Program-made: the position numbers and the translations under genes
Notes under the pieces: generated by a model
The model's database searches: none
Seen by the model: only the letters and a program-made list of their open reading frames with translations
Told to the model about the DNA's origin: nothing
Part shown: one piece after another, positions 42,375 to 52,309 of the stretch
How the letters are laid out: every line of letters begins with the position of its first letter
Numbering within the stretch: position 1 is the first letter of the stretch
Origin: Cytophagales bacterium
GTDB lineage: Bacteria; Bacteroidota; Bacteroidia; Cytophagales; Cyclobacteriaceae
Reading direction: 5' to 3'
DNA length: 64,000 nt
Assembly: GCA_020403045.1 (NCBI GenBank)
Contig: JADBYK010000027.1
Location: 1-64,000, forward strand

Positions 42375-44825
42375 CTAAAAACGAAGTGCCAGCATCAGCA
42401 AGTAATTTCGCCCAGCCTGTGGATAATAGAAATTTTGGCGGTAGGCGTTCGAAAGACCACCAAAGTAACCGTATGTAAATCCATTTGACTCATAGCTTTC
42501 ATCGAAGATATTGTTTATCAACACGCTCACAGACAGTTCGCGCATGAAGCTTGGTTTGACTGAATAGCTGACTCGCAGGTCATTTACAATATAGGGATCA
42601 ATTTGTCGTTTAGCGTTTGATGTATTGTCTAGAAACTGATCGCCTACGTATTTGGAAAGCCACGAAACCTCAATTCCTTTTGCTGGCACAACACTTAATA
42701 CCGATCCCGCAATGGCAGATGGGGAGAATGAGATATCGGTATCAACATAAACATTAGTCACTTCATTGTATTCGTCAAAGTTTTGTCCATAGTCGTATAG
42801 TACTTCGGTGAACTTCTTTATTTTATTTTGGCTCAAGGTAAGGTTGGCATTCCAACTCCATCTCTCGCTAAGTTTAATGGTTCCATCTAGTTCAATTCCC
42901 ATCCGATAACTTTCTGGCACATTCGTGCGGATGGACGCGCCCACATCATTGACCGCACCCGTCAGGACGAGTTGATTGGTGTAGTTCATCAGGTAGTAGT
43001 TTACATTGAATGCATAACGGTCTGTTTTTTTGCGCCATCCTACCTCTAGGTTTCCCAACCTTTCGTGCACAGGGGCTCGTGTAGTAGCACCATCGACAAA
43101 ATCATCGCGCACGGGCTCACGATTGGCAATGGCGTAGGATGCATAAATATTTTGCTGACTATCCAGCGTATACGTCAAACCTATTTTTGGATTGAAAAAA
43201 TTAAAGTCTGCCTCAATATTAAAATTGAACTGACGGTTTTCAAGACCGGCAGCTCCGTAGTCTATTCGTCTGTACTGTAGATCAAGAAATGCGCTTAGTT
43301 TTTCTGTTAAGATGTAGTTCGTTTTCCAAAAGATGTTAAAATCAGTTTTCTTGCCATTGTTGAAATAGTACCGATGATCTTTCGGTATTCCCATTGGCAA
43401 TGCTGACCATGTAATCTCCCCGAAATGATCACCATCATACGTGTTCCATCCACCTCCCAAAGCGGAATGAAGGTCAGCCTTTTCATAGTTCAAAGACCAG
43501 GTGATTCCGTAGAAATGATTGTCGAGCCAACGTCTTCTAACTAAATCAGAAGAGGTGAAGATTTCTGAACCGATCATCACATTTCCCAGCCCATATCTGC
43601 TATAGGCCTCATCAAGCCGAAACTCTTCGTAGAAGCCGCTGCCTCTGGTGTAATGGACAGCTGCGTTTGCGGTAAGTTGTTCCGAAGCTCGATGTGAAAA
43701 GTGAAACTGATAGTGGTCTTGTCGGTAGTTATCTACTTGGTTGGGGTAAGTGTAAAGGTTAAACGTGCGGTTATTGCTGCTAAGCAGGTTTTGTGTTTGC
43801 TCTGCATTCCAGCCCTCTGTTGCTGCCGTTTCCAACATGCCCGCTACGTCATTTTTCAATCGCGACTCTGGTACCCCGTACCAACTTTGGTAAGTGATTT
43901 CGCGTCCACCAAAAACGATCGCTTTGAGCAATGTTTTCTTTCCATAATATCCGCCCGATAGATAGTACGATTTTAGGTCAGATGATCCGCGATCAATAAA
44001 TCCATTCGAAGTGATCTGGGAAAGACGTCCGTCAAAAGCGAAGCGGTCGTTGATGAGCCCCGAGCCAAAAGCAACCGTGTGGCGCCACGTATCAAATGAT
44101 CCGGCTGAATTAACAATGTCGGCATAGGGCTGCTCATTTCGTACATTGGTTTGAATATTCACGGAAGCACCAAAAGCAGCTGCTCCATTGGTAGATGTAC
44201 CGACACCGCGTTGTACCTGTATACTCTGGGTAGACGAAGCTAGGTCAGGTGTATTAACCCAAAATACCCCTTGGCTTTCACTATCATTTAGGGGAATGCC
44301 GTTGATCGTTACGTTGATACGAGTTGCATCGCTTCCACGAATACGCAACCCGGTGTAACCAACACCGGCTCCCGCATCGGAAGTGGTTACGATCGAGGGA
44401 GACCAATTCAACACGAAGGGCAAGTCCTGCCCAAAGTTTTGTTTTTGAATAGAAGACTTGCTGATGTTACTAAAAGTGGTGGGGGTAGTTTCTGCGGCAC
44501 GAGTAGCGGTCACCAAGACCTCATCTGTCACAATCACCGATTCATCAAGCAAAATTACGTTGCTTTCGCTCGCGCTAAGCGTAAGTCGCTTCGTTTGATA
44601 ACCAACGTAGCGTACTTCACCCTCATAGGTCGCTTCCTTTAAATTGTTGAAAAGGAAATTTCCACCACTGTCGGTAATCGCAACTGCACCCTGCCTAACA
44701 AGCTTAACAGTGGCACCAACCAGCGGTTCGTTTTTTGCATCGCGCACAAAACCGCGCATATTGAATTGTGCGATTGCTTGTAGCGAAAGCAAACAGCCAA
44801 AAATGGCCATTCTAAATTTGAACAT
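42375..44825 (-). CDS. TonB-dependent receptor under TPP riboswitch control (probable thiamin uptake)
   Basis: An 816-aa outer membrane receptor. A signal peptide is followed by a CarboxypepD_reg-like domain (NMRGFVRDAKNEPLVGATV, about 21-105), the TonB box region VIVTDEVLVTATR (about 100) and a plug with LRIRGSDATRINVTINGIPLND and QRGVGTSTNGAAAFG. It then has a 22-strand barrel ending in an aromatic residue (LLMLALRF). The 5' leader holds a complete TPP riboswitch, so expression should fall when thiamin diphosphate is plentiful. Known Bacteroidota receptors with this leader are proposed thiamin or precursor importers; the same role is inferred here. No other thiamin gene is nearby. Confidence 0.9.
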   Translation of the reverse strand: MFKFRMAIFGCLLSLQAIAQFNMRGFVRDAKNEPLVGATVKLVRQGAVAITDSGGNFLFNNLKEATYEGEVRYVGYQTKRLTLSASESNVILLDESVIVTDEVLVTATRAAETTPTTFSNISKSSIQKQNFGQDLPFVLNWSPSIVTTSDAGAGVGYTGLRIRGSDATRINVTINGIPLNDSESQGVFWVNTPDLASSTQSIQVQRGVGTSTNGAAAFGASVNIQTNVRNEQPYADIVNSAGSFDTWRHTVAFGSGLINDRFAFDGRLSQITSNGFIDRGSSDLKSYYLSGGYYGKKTLLKAIVFGGREITYQSWYGVPESRLKNDVAGMLETAATEGWNAEQTQNLLSSNNRTFNLYTYPNQVDNYRQDHYQFHFSHRASEQLTANAAVHYTRGSGFYEEFRLDEAYSRYGLGNVMIGSEIFTSSDLVRRRWLDNHFYGITWSLNYEKADLHSALGGGWNTYDGDHFGEITWSALPMGIPKDHRYYFNNGKKTDFNIFWKTNYILTEKLSAFLDLQYRRIDYGAAGLENRQFNFNIEADFNFFNPKIGLTYTLDSQQNIYASYAIANREPVRDDFVDGATTRAPVHERLGNLEVGWRKKTDRYAFNVNYYLMNYTNQLVLTGAVNDVGASIRTNVPESYRMGIELDGTIKLSERWSWNANLTLSQNKIKKFTEVLYDYGQNFDEYNEVTNVYVDTDISFSPSAIAGSVLSVVPAKGIEVSWLSKYVGDQFLDNTSNAKRQIDPYIVNDLRVSYSVKPSFMRELSVSVLINNIFDESYESNGFTYGYFGGLSNAYRQNFYYPQAGRNYLLMLALRF

Positions 44826-44848
44826 TTTGTTAAAAATTTAAACCCGCA

Positions 44849-44902
44849 GGCACATTGGGGAATGTACCTAACTTACAAGTTTTGCTGACGTTTACTGTCA
44901 GC
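44849..44902 (-). promoter_or_regulatory. Two leader hairpins between the TPP riboswitch and the receptor start
   Basis: In the transcript, GCTGAC/GTCAGC (44884-44902, loop of 7) comes first, then GGTACATT/AATGTGCC (44849-44868, loop of 4 with one G-T pair). Neither is followed by a U run, so the expression platform is more likely translational or an unusual terminator; this is unresolved. Confidence 0.45.
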
Positions 44903-44904
44903 AT

Positions 44905-45015
44905 GCCTCCCTTCGTCCGCATTACCGGCATCAGGTTCTATGGGTATAATCTCAGCCCGTGTTTTTTCCACCTTCGCTAAAAAAGCTATGGTGGACTAGA
45001 TGGCACCCCTTGTCT
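44905..45015 (-). ncRNA. TPP riboswitch (THI element)
   Basis: On the minus strand the conserved parts occur in order: AGGGGTGCC near 45010-45002, then a variable stem-loop (GGTGGA...TCCACC), GGCTGAGA...ACCC, AACCTGATGCCGGTAATGCG (pyrophosphate-sensor and J4/5-type sequence) and GAAGGGAGG. This is the full THI consensus. The variable P3a-like stem pairs GTCCACC with GGTGGA. It sits 80 nt upstream of the receptor ATG and directly after its own promoter. Confidence 0.95.
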
Positions 45016-45025
45016 TTCGACCCGA

Positions 45026-45058
45026 CAAATGTAGCAATAAGAAGTTGAGCCTAACAAA
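45026..45058 (-). promoter_or_regulatory. Promoter of the TPP-riboswitch receptor transcript
   Basis: On the minus strand TTTG (45055-45058), 21 nt, then TACATTTG (45026-45033), an exact fit to the Bacteroidota -33/-7 consensus. Transcription would start at about 45019, right at the 5' side of the riboswitch. Confidence 0.65.
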
Positions 45059-45073
45059 TTTAATTTGAATCGT

Positions 45074-45081
45074 TACCTTTG
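45074..45081 (+). promoter_or_regulatory. Exact -7 box TACCTTTG upstream of psd
   Basis: Exact TAnnTTTG, 25 nt before the ATG at 45107. It is divergent from, and next to, the riboswitch promoter. Confidence 0.4.
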
Positions 45082-45106
45082 TTGCCTAAGATTTAAACCT
45101 ACTAGC

Positions 45107-45760
45107 ATGACCATTCACCGCGAGGGACGCACAATACTCTTTGTTTTGTTGGTAGTATTGTTCGCCCTTAATTGGGCTGTAGCTCAATTTTTTCCACAGC
45201 CCATCTTGCAAAACATTTTTATTGGCTTAAGCATCGGATTTTATCTATTAATACTACAGTTCTTTCGGATTCCTGTTTTCAAAGTGCAGAAAAACGACCG
45301 GCAGATTTTAGCCCCGGCCGATGGGAAGGTAGTAGTCATTGAGGAGACTGAGGAAACAGAGTATCTAAAGACAAAGAGGAAACAGGTTTCTATTTTTATG
45401 TCGCCCATCAACGTGCATGTTAATCTAATGCCGGTGGCGGGAAAAATATCGTATTTCAAATACCATCCCGGAAAATACCTGGTCGCCTGGCATCCTAAAT
45501 CTAGTACAGAAAATGAACGCACCACCGTGGTGGCGAAAATGAAAGATGGAACTGAAATTTTGTTTAGACAAATAGCAGGTGCCCTTGCCAGAAGAATTAA
45601 GTGGTATGTGAAAGAAGGTCAAGTCTTGAATCAGGGTGATGAATTTGGCTTTATTAAATTCGGGTCTCGTGTTGATATTTTCCTTCCGCTAAATGCAAAA
45701 ATAGTGGTCAATATGGATGATATCACGAGAGGGGGAAAGACAGTCATTGCTGAACTATAG
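45107..45760 (+). CDS. psd: Phosphatidylserine decarboxylase proenzyme
   Basis: About 217 aa from the ATG at 45107 (MTIHREGRTILFVLLVVLF). A longer frame from 45065 uses an unlikely TTG and overlaps the -7 box. An N-terminal membrane segment is followed by the PSD fold with ILAPADGKVVVIEE, SPINVHVNLMPVAGKI and the self-cleavage site in KFGSRVDIFLP, where the Ser becomes the pyruvoyl group. The enzyme makes phosphatidylethanolamine at the membrane. Length fits the short archaeal-like PSD form common in Bacteroidota. Confidence 0.92.
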   Translation: MTIHREGRTILFVLLVVLFALNWAVAQFFPQPILQNIFIGLSIGFYLLILQFFRIPVFKVQKNDRQILAPADGKVVVIEETEETEYLKTKRKQVSIFMSPINVHVNLMPVAGKISYFKYHPGKYLVAWHPKSSTENERTTVVAKMKDGTEILFRQIAGALARRIKWYVKEGQVLNQGDEFGFIKFGSRVDIFLPLNAKIVVNMDDITRGGKTVIAEL

Positions 45761-45920
45761 CCAATCAAGGCAGAATAAAGCCTTTCCTCATTTTTGTTCG
45801 CCCGAACGGGTGTTATAACAGGCTCCATTGTCTACCTTTACGTATAGGTCTTCCAATGCTAAACTAAAAGTGTGTTTAGCTGTTCTTTGGTTAGATCACT
45901 TCTTCAACATTCACAAGCAT

Positions 45921-47048
45921 ATGAGTTTAAATCTGAATCTTAAGTTTGCTACCAGCCAGCAAGATTTTTTTGTAACGCTTAGTCAGCGTGTCAACGGCTA
46001 TTTTAAAACTAATAATATTGAGCGAACTGCAAACAGTGAAATGGTTATTAAGACCGTTTTCATGTTTACACTTTATTTTCTTCCTTATGCTCTTCTTATA
46101 AGTGGCCTTTTTACAAGTGGCTGGATTGCGCTCGCGCTATGTATTGTCATGGGTTTTGGTAAAGCAGGTATCGGCCTTTCTGTTATGCACGATGCCAACC
46201 ATGGAGCCTATTCCACCAAATCATGGATTAACACGATGCTTGGTCTGTCTTTGAATGTAGTCGGAGGTCATGCATTGAATTGGAGAATTCAACATAATGT
46301 GCTCCATCATACCTACACCAATGTGCATGAAGTAGACGAAGACATTAGTCCACGAGGTGTTTTAAGAATGGCTCCTGGTTCGAAATGGAGACCGATGCAC
46401 AAGTATCAGCACCTCTATGCGTGGTTCTTTTACGGATTGATGACTTTCGTTTGGATTGTCATAAAGGACTATTATAGACTTACAAAATATTACAAAGAGG
46501 GTTTGTTGAAAAAGCAAAAAACAACCTTGACAAACGAATGGATCGTGCTGATTGTCACCAAAGTAGTTTATCTGTCTTACACCTTTGTGATTCCGATGCT
46601 GGTGGGGTTTACGTTCTGGCAAACGTTAGTAGGATTCTTAGTCATGCACTATGTTGCGGGCTTTATCTTAGCAATCATCTTCCAGCCTGCGCACGTAGTA
46701 GAGGGAACAGAATATCCACTGCCAGATGACAATGGAAACCTGGAAAACAATTGGGCGATACACCAATTACACACTACCACCAATTTTGGTCACCGTGAAA
46801 AAATATTTTCCTGGTATGTGGGCGGTTTGAATTATCAAGTAGAACATCACCTGTTTCCAAATGTTTGCCATGTACATTATCGCGAAATCGCAAAGATTGT
46901 GCAGCAGACTACCAAAGAGTTTGGACTTCCTTATAAATCAAAGGATACGTTCTTTGATGCATTGAGAGCGCACGCTCAACAGTTAAAGATGCTAGGTGAA
47001 AAGCCGGTCGTTGAAGTTCCTGTGACCGCTGAGCCTGTCTTAGCTTAA
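45921..47048 (+). CDS. Acyl-lipid/acyl-CoA fatty acid desaturase (delta-6-like)
   Basis: About 375 aa from the ATG at 45921 (MSLNLNLKF); the frame from 45828 adds a leader without family resemblance. It has four membrane helices and the three His boxes of front-end type membrane desaturases: HDANHGAYS, HNVLHHTYTN and NYQVEHHLFPNVCH. It introduces a double bond into fatty acyl chains with O2 and a reductant. A cytochrome b5 domain is absent. Terminator downstream, shared with the convergent ATP synthase operon. Confidence 0.9.
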   Translation: MSLNLNLKFATSQQDFFVTLSQRVNGYFKTNNIERTANSEMVIKTVFMFTLYFLPYALLISGLFTSGWIALALCIVMGFGKAGIGLSVMHDANHGAYSTKSWINTMLGLSLNVVGGHALNWRIQHNVLHHTYTNVHEVDEDISPRGVLRMAPGSKWRPMHKYQHLYAWFFYGLMTFVWIVIKDYYRLTKYYKEGLLKKQKTTLTNEWIVLIVTKVVYLSYTFVIPMLVGFTFWQTLVGFLVMHYVAGFILAIIFQPAHVVEGTEYPLPDDNGNLENNWAIHQLHTTTNFGHREKIFSWYVGGLNYQVEHHLFPNVCHVHYREIAKIVQQTTKEFGLPYKSKDTFFDALRAHAQQLKMLGEKPVVEVPVTAEPVLA

Positions 47049-47071
47049 TTTTTCGATCAGAACGATACAAC

Positions 47072-47105
47072 AAAAAAGCTCGCGAAAATTTTCACGAGCT
47101 TTTTT
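47072..47105. terminator. Bidirectional Rho-independent terminator
   Basis: Stem of AAAAAAGCTCG with CGAGCTTTTTT, and an inner GAAAA/TTTTC pair. It closes the desaturase on the plus strand and the ATP synthase operon on the minus strand. Confidence 0.88.
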
Positions 47106-47127
47106 GATGTTGGATTCCTTTCTGCGA

Positions 47128-48009
47128 CTACGCAGATTTCAAGGCTTCTGCTCCAGCTACAATCTCGAGGATCTCTTTGGTGATAGCAGCTTGGCGCGTG
47201 CGGTTATACGTTAACTTCAATTCTTTTAGTAGCTCACCGGCATTATCGGTCGCTTTATCCATAGCAGTCATTCGCGCACCATTTTCAGATGCATTAGAAT
47301 CTAACAACGCTTTATAAAGTTGCACTTTCAAGGACTTAGGAATAAGGCCTGTAAGGATTTCAACCTGATTTGGTTGGTAGATATAGTCAGTAGTGGTTGA
47401 GCTCTTTAGGCTATCTGCTACAGGCGAAATAGGTAGAAATTGTTCGATGCGCAGTACTTGGGTAGCAACGTTCTTGAACTCATTATAGACAATTTCAATC
47501 TTATCGAACTCCCCGGATTTGAACGCGGCTATCAAATGATCTCCAACTTTTGACACGTTATCAAATGTCAAGTTGTGGAATAGCATTGAATAATCACTGA
47601 TTCTAGGCGCGTTTCTTTTTTCAAAAAACTCAAAAGACTTTTTGCCAATGGGCAAATACGATACATGACCCTTCTTCGCTTGTGCTGCGTATTTTTCCTC
47701 TACTAACCGTGTGACAGCTTTAAAGATGGTGCTGTTAAAAGAACCGCATAACCCGCGGTCAGAGCTAATGGCAACAATAAGGATTTTCTTCTCTTCTCTT
47801 ACCTGATTGTACCAAGCCTGGTCTTCGGTGCCTGCAGCTGACAAGTTTTGTAAAAGAGCATTCATCTTCTTGGCAAATGGACGCATTTGCGAAATCTTAT
47901 CTTGCGATTTGCGCAATTTGGCCGCAGCCACCATTTTCATGGCTTTGGTGATTTGTTGGGTAGAAATTACCGAAGATATTCTGCTCTTAACTTCTTTTAA
48001 ACTTGCCAT
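47128..48009 (-). CDS. atpG: ATP synthase F1 gamma subunit
   Basis: A 293-aa central stalk subunit. It begins MASLKEVKSRISSVISTQQITKAMKMVAA, the classical N-terminal helix, and ends with the second long helix NRTRQAAITKEILEIVAGAEAL. The middle has ISSDRGLCGSFN. It rotates within the alpha3-beta3 ring. It is the last gene of the operon, followed by a terminator, so the beta and epsilon genes must be elsewhere. The 100-bp gap to atpA holds an AT-rich repeat (AATTTTCAAATTAG-like words). Confidence 0.95.
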   Translation of the reverse strand: MASLKEVKSRISSVISTQQITKAMKMVAAAKLRKSQDKISQMRPFAKKMNALLQNLSAAGTEDQAWYNQVREEKKILIVAISSDRGLCGSFNSTIFKAVTRLVEEKYAAQAKKGHVSYLPIGKKSFEFFEKRNAPRISDYSMLFHNLTFDNVSKVGDHLIAAFKSGEFDKIEIVYNEFKNVATQVLRIEQFLPISPVADSLKSSTTTDYIYQPNQVEILTGLIPKSLKVQLYKALLDSNASENGARMTAMDKATDNAGELLKELKLTYNRTRQAAITKEILEIVAGAEALKSA

Positions 48010-48109
48010 AAATCAATTTGAGAATTAATCAATTTGAATTTTTGAAAATGCAATGTTTTATCAATTGGCTAATTTCATTTTCAAATTAGCGCATTTTCAA
48101 ATTTTCAAA

Positions 48110-49684
48110 TTAGTATTTCGAAGCCAACTCTAGCGCTACTTTCTTAATCGTTTCCGCGTCCGCATCTTCAAATTTACCCGCACGGAAATTATCCAACACA
48201 CTTCTATACTGAGCCTTCAAAATCAGAATAAACTCGGCTTCAAATGCTTTTACCTTGCTTACGGGCACCTTGTCAATATAGCCTTTGGTAGATGTAAGAA
48301 TCATGGCAACCTGTTCCTCTACAGGTACCGGCTGATATTGTGGTTGTTTCAATACCTCCACATTTCTACGTCCACGCTCGATGGTTAGTTTAGTAGCTGC
48401 ATCTAGGTCGGAACCAAACTTCGCAAAAGCTTCCAATTCACGGAATTGAGCTTGGTCTAGTTTTAATGTTCCGGCTACTTTTTTCATGGATTTGATCTGC
48501 GCAGAACCCCCCACGCGAGATACTGAAATACCAACGTTAATGGCAGGGCGTATACCCGAGTTAAACAAGTTAGTTTCCAAAAATATCTGACCGTCTGTAA
48601 TTGAAATTACGTTGGTTGGGATATAGGCAGAAACGTCATTCGCCTGTGTTTCGATGATAGGCAATGCAGTGAGTGAACCACCCCCCTTTACCAAGTGCTT
48701 TATTGATGCCGGAAGGTCATTCATCTTACCGGCAATCTCATCATTATTAATAACCTTGGCTGCTCTTTCTAGCAAGCGAGAGTGAAGATAGAACACATCT
48801 CCAGGGTAAGCCTCGCGACCCGGAGGTCTTCTTAACAACAACGAAACTTCGCGATAAGCAACAGCTTGCTTCGACAAGTCGTCATAAATAACAAGGGCGG
48901 GCCTACCTGTATCGCGGAAGAACTCACCAATGGATGCACCCGTGAAAGGAGCGAAGAATTGCATCGGAGCAGGATCGGAAGCAGAAGCTAATACGATCAC
49001 CGTGTAAGGCATTGCTCCGGCTTTTTCAAGAGTTGCAACAACACCTGCCACTGTAGAAGCCTTTTGGCCGATGGCTACATAAATGCAATAAACTGGTTTC
49101 CCAGCTTCATAAAATTCTTTCTGATTGATGATGGTATCAATTGCAACCGCTGTTTTTCCTGTCTGACGATCACCAATGATTAACTCACGTTGTCCACGCC
49201 CGATCGGAATCATTGCATCAATTGCCTTTATACCGGTTTGCAAAGGTTCATTTACCGGCTGGCGAAAGATTACACCAGGTGCTTTACGCTCAAGGGGCAT
49301 TTCGTATAAGTCTCCTTTAATAGGCCCCTTGCCATCAATAGGAGCTGCTAACGTGTCTACCACTCTGCCTAGTAAGCCATCACCCACTTTAACGGAAGCA
49401 ATTTGACCAGTGCGTTTAACAATATCACCTTCTTTGATCCCTTTAGACTCACCCAATAGCACCGCACCAACGTTGTCTTCTTCTAGATTCAACACCAATG
49501 CATTCAACCCGTTCTCGAATCGAATCAATTCACCGGCTTGTGCTTTCGTTAATCCATAGATGCGAGCTACTCCATCGCCCACGGTTAGTACAGTGCCAAC
49601 TTCTTCTAATTCAGCATCCGTGCGTGACTGCGAAAGTTGTTCGCGAAGTATGGATGAAATTTCTTCTGGTCTGATCTCTGCCAT
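48110..49684 (-). CDS. atpA: ATP synthase F1 alpha subunit
   Basis: A 524-aa regulatory nucleotide-binding subunit of F1. It has Walker [11 protein letters not shown] (about 172-181), [17 protein letters not shown], the conserved [44 protein letters not shown] region (quoted in parts), and [17 protein letters not shown] near 377. It forms the hexamer with beta, which is not encoded here. The 51-bp gap to atpH carries a TTTACGA-type micro-repeat. Confidence 0.96.
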   Translation of the reverse strand: MAEIRPEEISSILREQLSQSRTDAELEEVGTVLTVGDGVARIYGLTKAQAGELIRFENGLNALVLNLEEDNVGAVLLGESKGIKEGDIVKRTGQIASVKVGDGLLGRVVDTLAAPIDGKGPIKGDLYEMPLERKAPGVIFRQPVNEPLQTGIKAIDAMIPIGRGQRELIIGDRQTGKTAVAIDTIINQKEFYEAGKPVYCIYVAIGQKASTVAGVVATLEKAGAMPYTVIVLASASDPAPMQFFAPFTGASIGEFFRDTGRPALVIYDDLSKQAVAYREVSLLLRRPPGREAYPGDVFYLHSRLLERAAKVINNDEIAGKMNDLPASIKHLVKGGGSLTALPIIETQANDVSAYIPTNVISITDGQIFLETNLFNSGIRPAINVGISVSRVGGSAQIKSMKKVAGTLKLDQAQFRELEAFAKFGSDLDAATKLTIERGRRNVEVLKQPQYQPVPVEEQVAMILTSTKGYIDKVPVSKVKAFEAEFILILKAQYRSVLDNFRAGKFEDADAETIKKVALELASKY

Positions 49685-49735
49685 AAATTATTTATGATTT
49701 ACGAATTATGATTTACGATTTAAGCCTTTCGATTT

Positions 49736-50296
49736 TTAAAATTCTTTGATATAAGGGTTTTCGCTGAACTTAGTCTTCAGGGTTTTTAATTTACTTTTAA
49801 TCGATGCATCAATTTGTTTGTCGCCCACATTGAGTACAAACCCCCCAATAAGATCCGCATCCACTTTTTGAACCAGGTCAATCTGATTTTTGCCGCTAAT
49901 TTTCTTCACCAAATTCTCCATCTCCATCTTCATCTTCTCGTCCATCGCGAAAGTGGTTGCAATCGTTGCCTTCTGGATTCCTTTGTGAACGTTGTAAGCA
50001 TTCTGGAATTCGGCTGCTATTGCGGGTAAAAGGGGCTCGCGATTTTTCAGTGTTAGCATTTTGATAATGGCAAGTGTCAGCGCGTTTACTTTGCCTTTAA
50101 AGATGGCTTCAAGGATCGCAAGTTTTTTGTCGTGCTTGATGATTGGGCTTTTCAGCATGTTTGTAAAGTCATGGCTGGAAGCGCAAACACTGGCGAACAA
50201 TTGCATATCCACCTTTACCTGCTCCAACGCATTTTGTTCTTCTGCTAAACTTAGCAGCGACTTGACATACCGCGATGCAACCCTCGACTCGGCCAT
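49736..50296 (-). CDS. atpH: ATP synthase F1 delta subunit
   Basis: A 186-aa OSCP/delta protein that links F1 to the peripheral stalk. It begins MAESRVASRYVKSLLSLAEEQ, the family N-terminus, and ends DLIGGFVLNVGDKQIDASIKSKLKTLKTKF, the typical end (quoted in pieces: LIGGFVLNVGDKQIDASI). It lies 3 bp from the b-subunit stop. Confidence 0.95.
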   Translation of the reverse strand: MAESRVASRYVKSLLSLAEEQNALEQVKVDMQLFASVCASSHDFTNMLKSPIIKHDKKLAILEAIFKGKVNALTLAIIKMLTLKNREPLLPAIAAEFQNAYNVHKGIQKATIATTFAMDEKMKMEMENLVKKISGKNQIDLVQKVDADLIGGFVLNVGDKQIDASIKSKLKTLKTKFSENPYIKEF

Positions 50297-50299
50297 GAT

Positions 50300-50794
50300 T
50301 TAATTTAACTTTAGATCTTTGATGAATGTGTCGACCAGTTCTTTTTGCTGTTTGTCCTCTGATAAGTTCTTCTTGATCAATTTCTCAGAAATCGCGAGGG
50401 AAAACATAGCCACTTGTGCTTTTACATCTCGCAAAGCAGCTTGCTTTTCAGTGTGAATAACAGCCTTCGCATCTTCGATGATTCGGTCGGCATTTTTACG
50501 TGCGGCAACCTGTGCCTCGTCATGCAGGCGATTGGCCGCATCTTTTGCGTCCTTTAACATGCGATCTCTTTCTTCCCGTGCTTCTTTCAACAATTTTTCA
50601 TTGTCTGACTTGAGAGAAGCCATTTCTATTTTCGCCTTTTCTGCAGAATCCAAAGCTTGCTGAATGGATTCTTCGCGTTCTTTAAGCGATGCCAAAATAG
50701 GCTTCCAGGCAAATGCTTTCAATAAAAAGAATAAGCCTACGAAAATGATGAATTGCCAAACAATTAGGCCTGTTCCGGGAGATAATAAATCCAT
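50300..50794 (-). CDS. atpF: ATP synthase F0 b subunit
   Basis: A 164-aa stator protein with an N-terminal membrane helix (LIVWQFIIFVGLFFLLKAFAW) and a long Lys/Glu/Ala-rich helix (AEKAKIEMASLKSDNEK). It forms the peripheral stalk as a dimer. It lies 4 bp from the delta subunit gene; a 101-bp gap separates it from atpE. Confidence 0.95.
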   Translation of the reverse strand: MDLLSPGTGLIVWQFIIFVGLFFLLKAFAWKPILASLKEREESIQQALDSAEKAKIEMASLKSDNEKLLKEAREERDRMLKDAKDAANRLHDEAQVAARKNADRIIEDAKAVIHTEKQAALRDVKAQVAMFSLAISEKLIKKNLSEDKQQKELVDTFIKDLKLN

Positions 50795-50895
50795 GTACTA
50801 AGTGTTTAATGTTCTGATCTGGTTTTTTGTTTCTATTTTGTAAAAATAGAAGAACTCGCCAGGCCCATTGCCAAAGCAAGTTCTTCTGGTTTTTC

Positions 50896-51144
<249 letters not shown>

Positions 51145-51185
51145 TTATAAATTTAAGTGAAACAAAAAATTCAAATCATTCCATC

Positions 51186-52205
51186 TCAATGATGGTCATC
51201 GGCTGTGGCCATGCCAATATACAAAGCGGTAAACAAGGTAAATACATACGCCTGAATACCTGCCACTAACAATTCAATTAAGTTGATAAACATTACCGCG
51301 ATAGATACACCCACGCCCACTACGTAGCTTTGAAAAATAAACGTTAGGCAAATCAAACTCAGCAACACAATGTGGCCAGCGGTGATGGCAACAAACAAGC
51401 GAATGGTCAATGAAAATGGCTTTGTGAAAATGCCGATGATCTCCACGGGTAAAATGATAGGGCGAAGCACAAGAGGAACTCCAGGGGTCCAGAAAATGTG
51501 CGACCAATAATTTTTGTTGCCGCTAAAGTTAGTAATGATGAAGGTAAGCACGGCCAACACCAGTGTTACCGCAATATTTCCGGTCAGGTTACCTGATCCG
51601 GGAAGCAGACCCAATAAATTCCCGAAAAGGATAAAGAAAAATAGTGTTAGCAAATATGGCAAAAACTTTTCGTAGTGGTGTCCGATGTTCGGCTTCACAA
51701 TTTCATCGCGCACGAAAACGATGATGGGCTCAATAAAAGACTGAAGGCCTTTAGGTGCCTTGCCCGTTCTGTTTTTTGCCGATTTGGCGACTGCCGTGAG
51801 AATCAAAAATAATAGAGTAGCATTAATCAACAGCATAGCCACATTCTTTGTAATAGATAAATCAAAGACGGCCTTACCCGAATCTGCCAAAAGTATATGG
51901 TTGTGGTCTAATTTATAACCATTGTAGTCTACCGGATTATGATGTTCGTCAAAAAAGCGTGAAGATGAAAAAGCATCCAACCCTTTTTCGGAGGAATAAA
52001 CAATGATTGGAAGAGGTAAAACAACATGATCAGTGAAATGCCATTGGTGGTCATCGACTACGTGGTGAAGAATCACCTCATTGGCGTCAAATTTCTTAGG
52101 TTCTTCACTAGGCTCATTGCCCGATGCCAACAACAGACGCCCTGAAACCATAACAAAAAAGAGCGCTAAAAAGACGGTTTTTGATATTAAAAAAGGCTTT
52201 TTCAT
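51186..52205 (-). CDS. atpB: ATP synthase F0 a subunit, long form
   Basis: A 339-aa membrane protein. The C-terminal about 230 residues are the canonical a subunit, with FGNLLGLLPGSGNLTGNIAVTL and the essential Arg in SLTIRLFVAITAGH. In front lies a signal-like segment (MKKPFLISKTVFLALFFVMVSGRLLLASG) and an about 80-residue soluble region rich in His/Asp (HHVVDDHQWHFTDHVVLP). This longer N-terminus is normal for Bacteroidota. It begins the operon; its promoter candidate is at 52238-52268. Confidence 0.93.
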   Translation of the reverse strand: MKKPFLISKTVFLALFFVMVSGRLLLASGNEPSEEPKKFDANEVILHHVVDDHQWHFTDHVVLPLPIIVYSSEKGLDAFSSSRFFDEHHNPVDYNGYKLDHNHILLADSGKAVFDLSITKNVAMLLINATLLFLILTAVAKSAKNRTGKAPKGLQSFIEPIIVFVRDEIVKPNIGHHYEKFLPYLLTLFFFILFGNLLGLLPGSGNLTGNIAVTLVLAVLTFIITNFSGNKNYWSHIFWTPGVPLVLRPIILPVEIIGIFTKPFSLTIRLFVAITAGHIVLLSLICLTFIFQSYVVGVGVSIAVMFINLIELLVAGIQAYVFTLFTALYIGMATADDHH

Positions 52206-52237
52206 TATCGGTCGACCAGAGGCTTTTAATTGGAGTG

Positions 52238-52268
52238 CAAAACTATCAATTATACCTTCTGAAAAAAA
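52238..52268 (-). promoter_or_regulatory. Candidate promoter of the ATP synthase operon
   Basis: On the minus strand TTTT (52265-52268), 19 nt, TAGTTTTG (52238-52245); the -7 box is an exact TAnnTTTG. It is 33 nt before the atpB ATG. Confidence 0.45.
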
Positions 52269-52309
52269 ACCTTTCAGGAAAAAATGAACAGAATCGAACC
52301 TAAATCGGT

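Noticed and set aside
45065-45106. Upstream extension of psd
   Set aside because: It contains the exact -7 box, so it should not be transcribed as coding.
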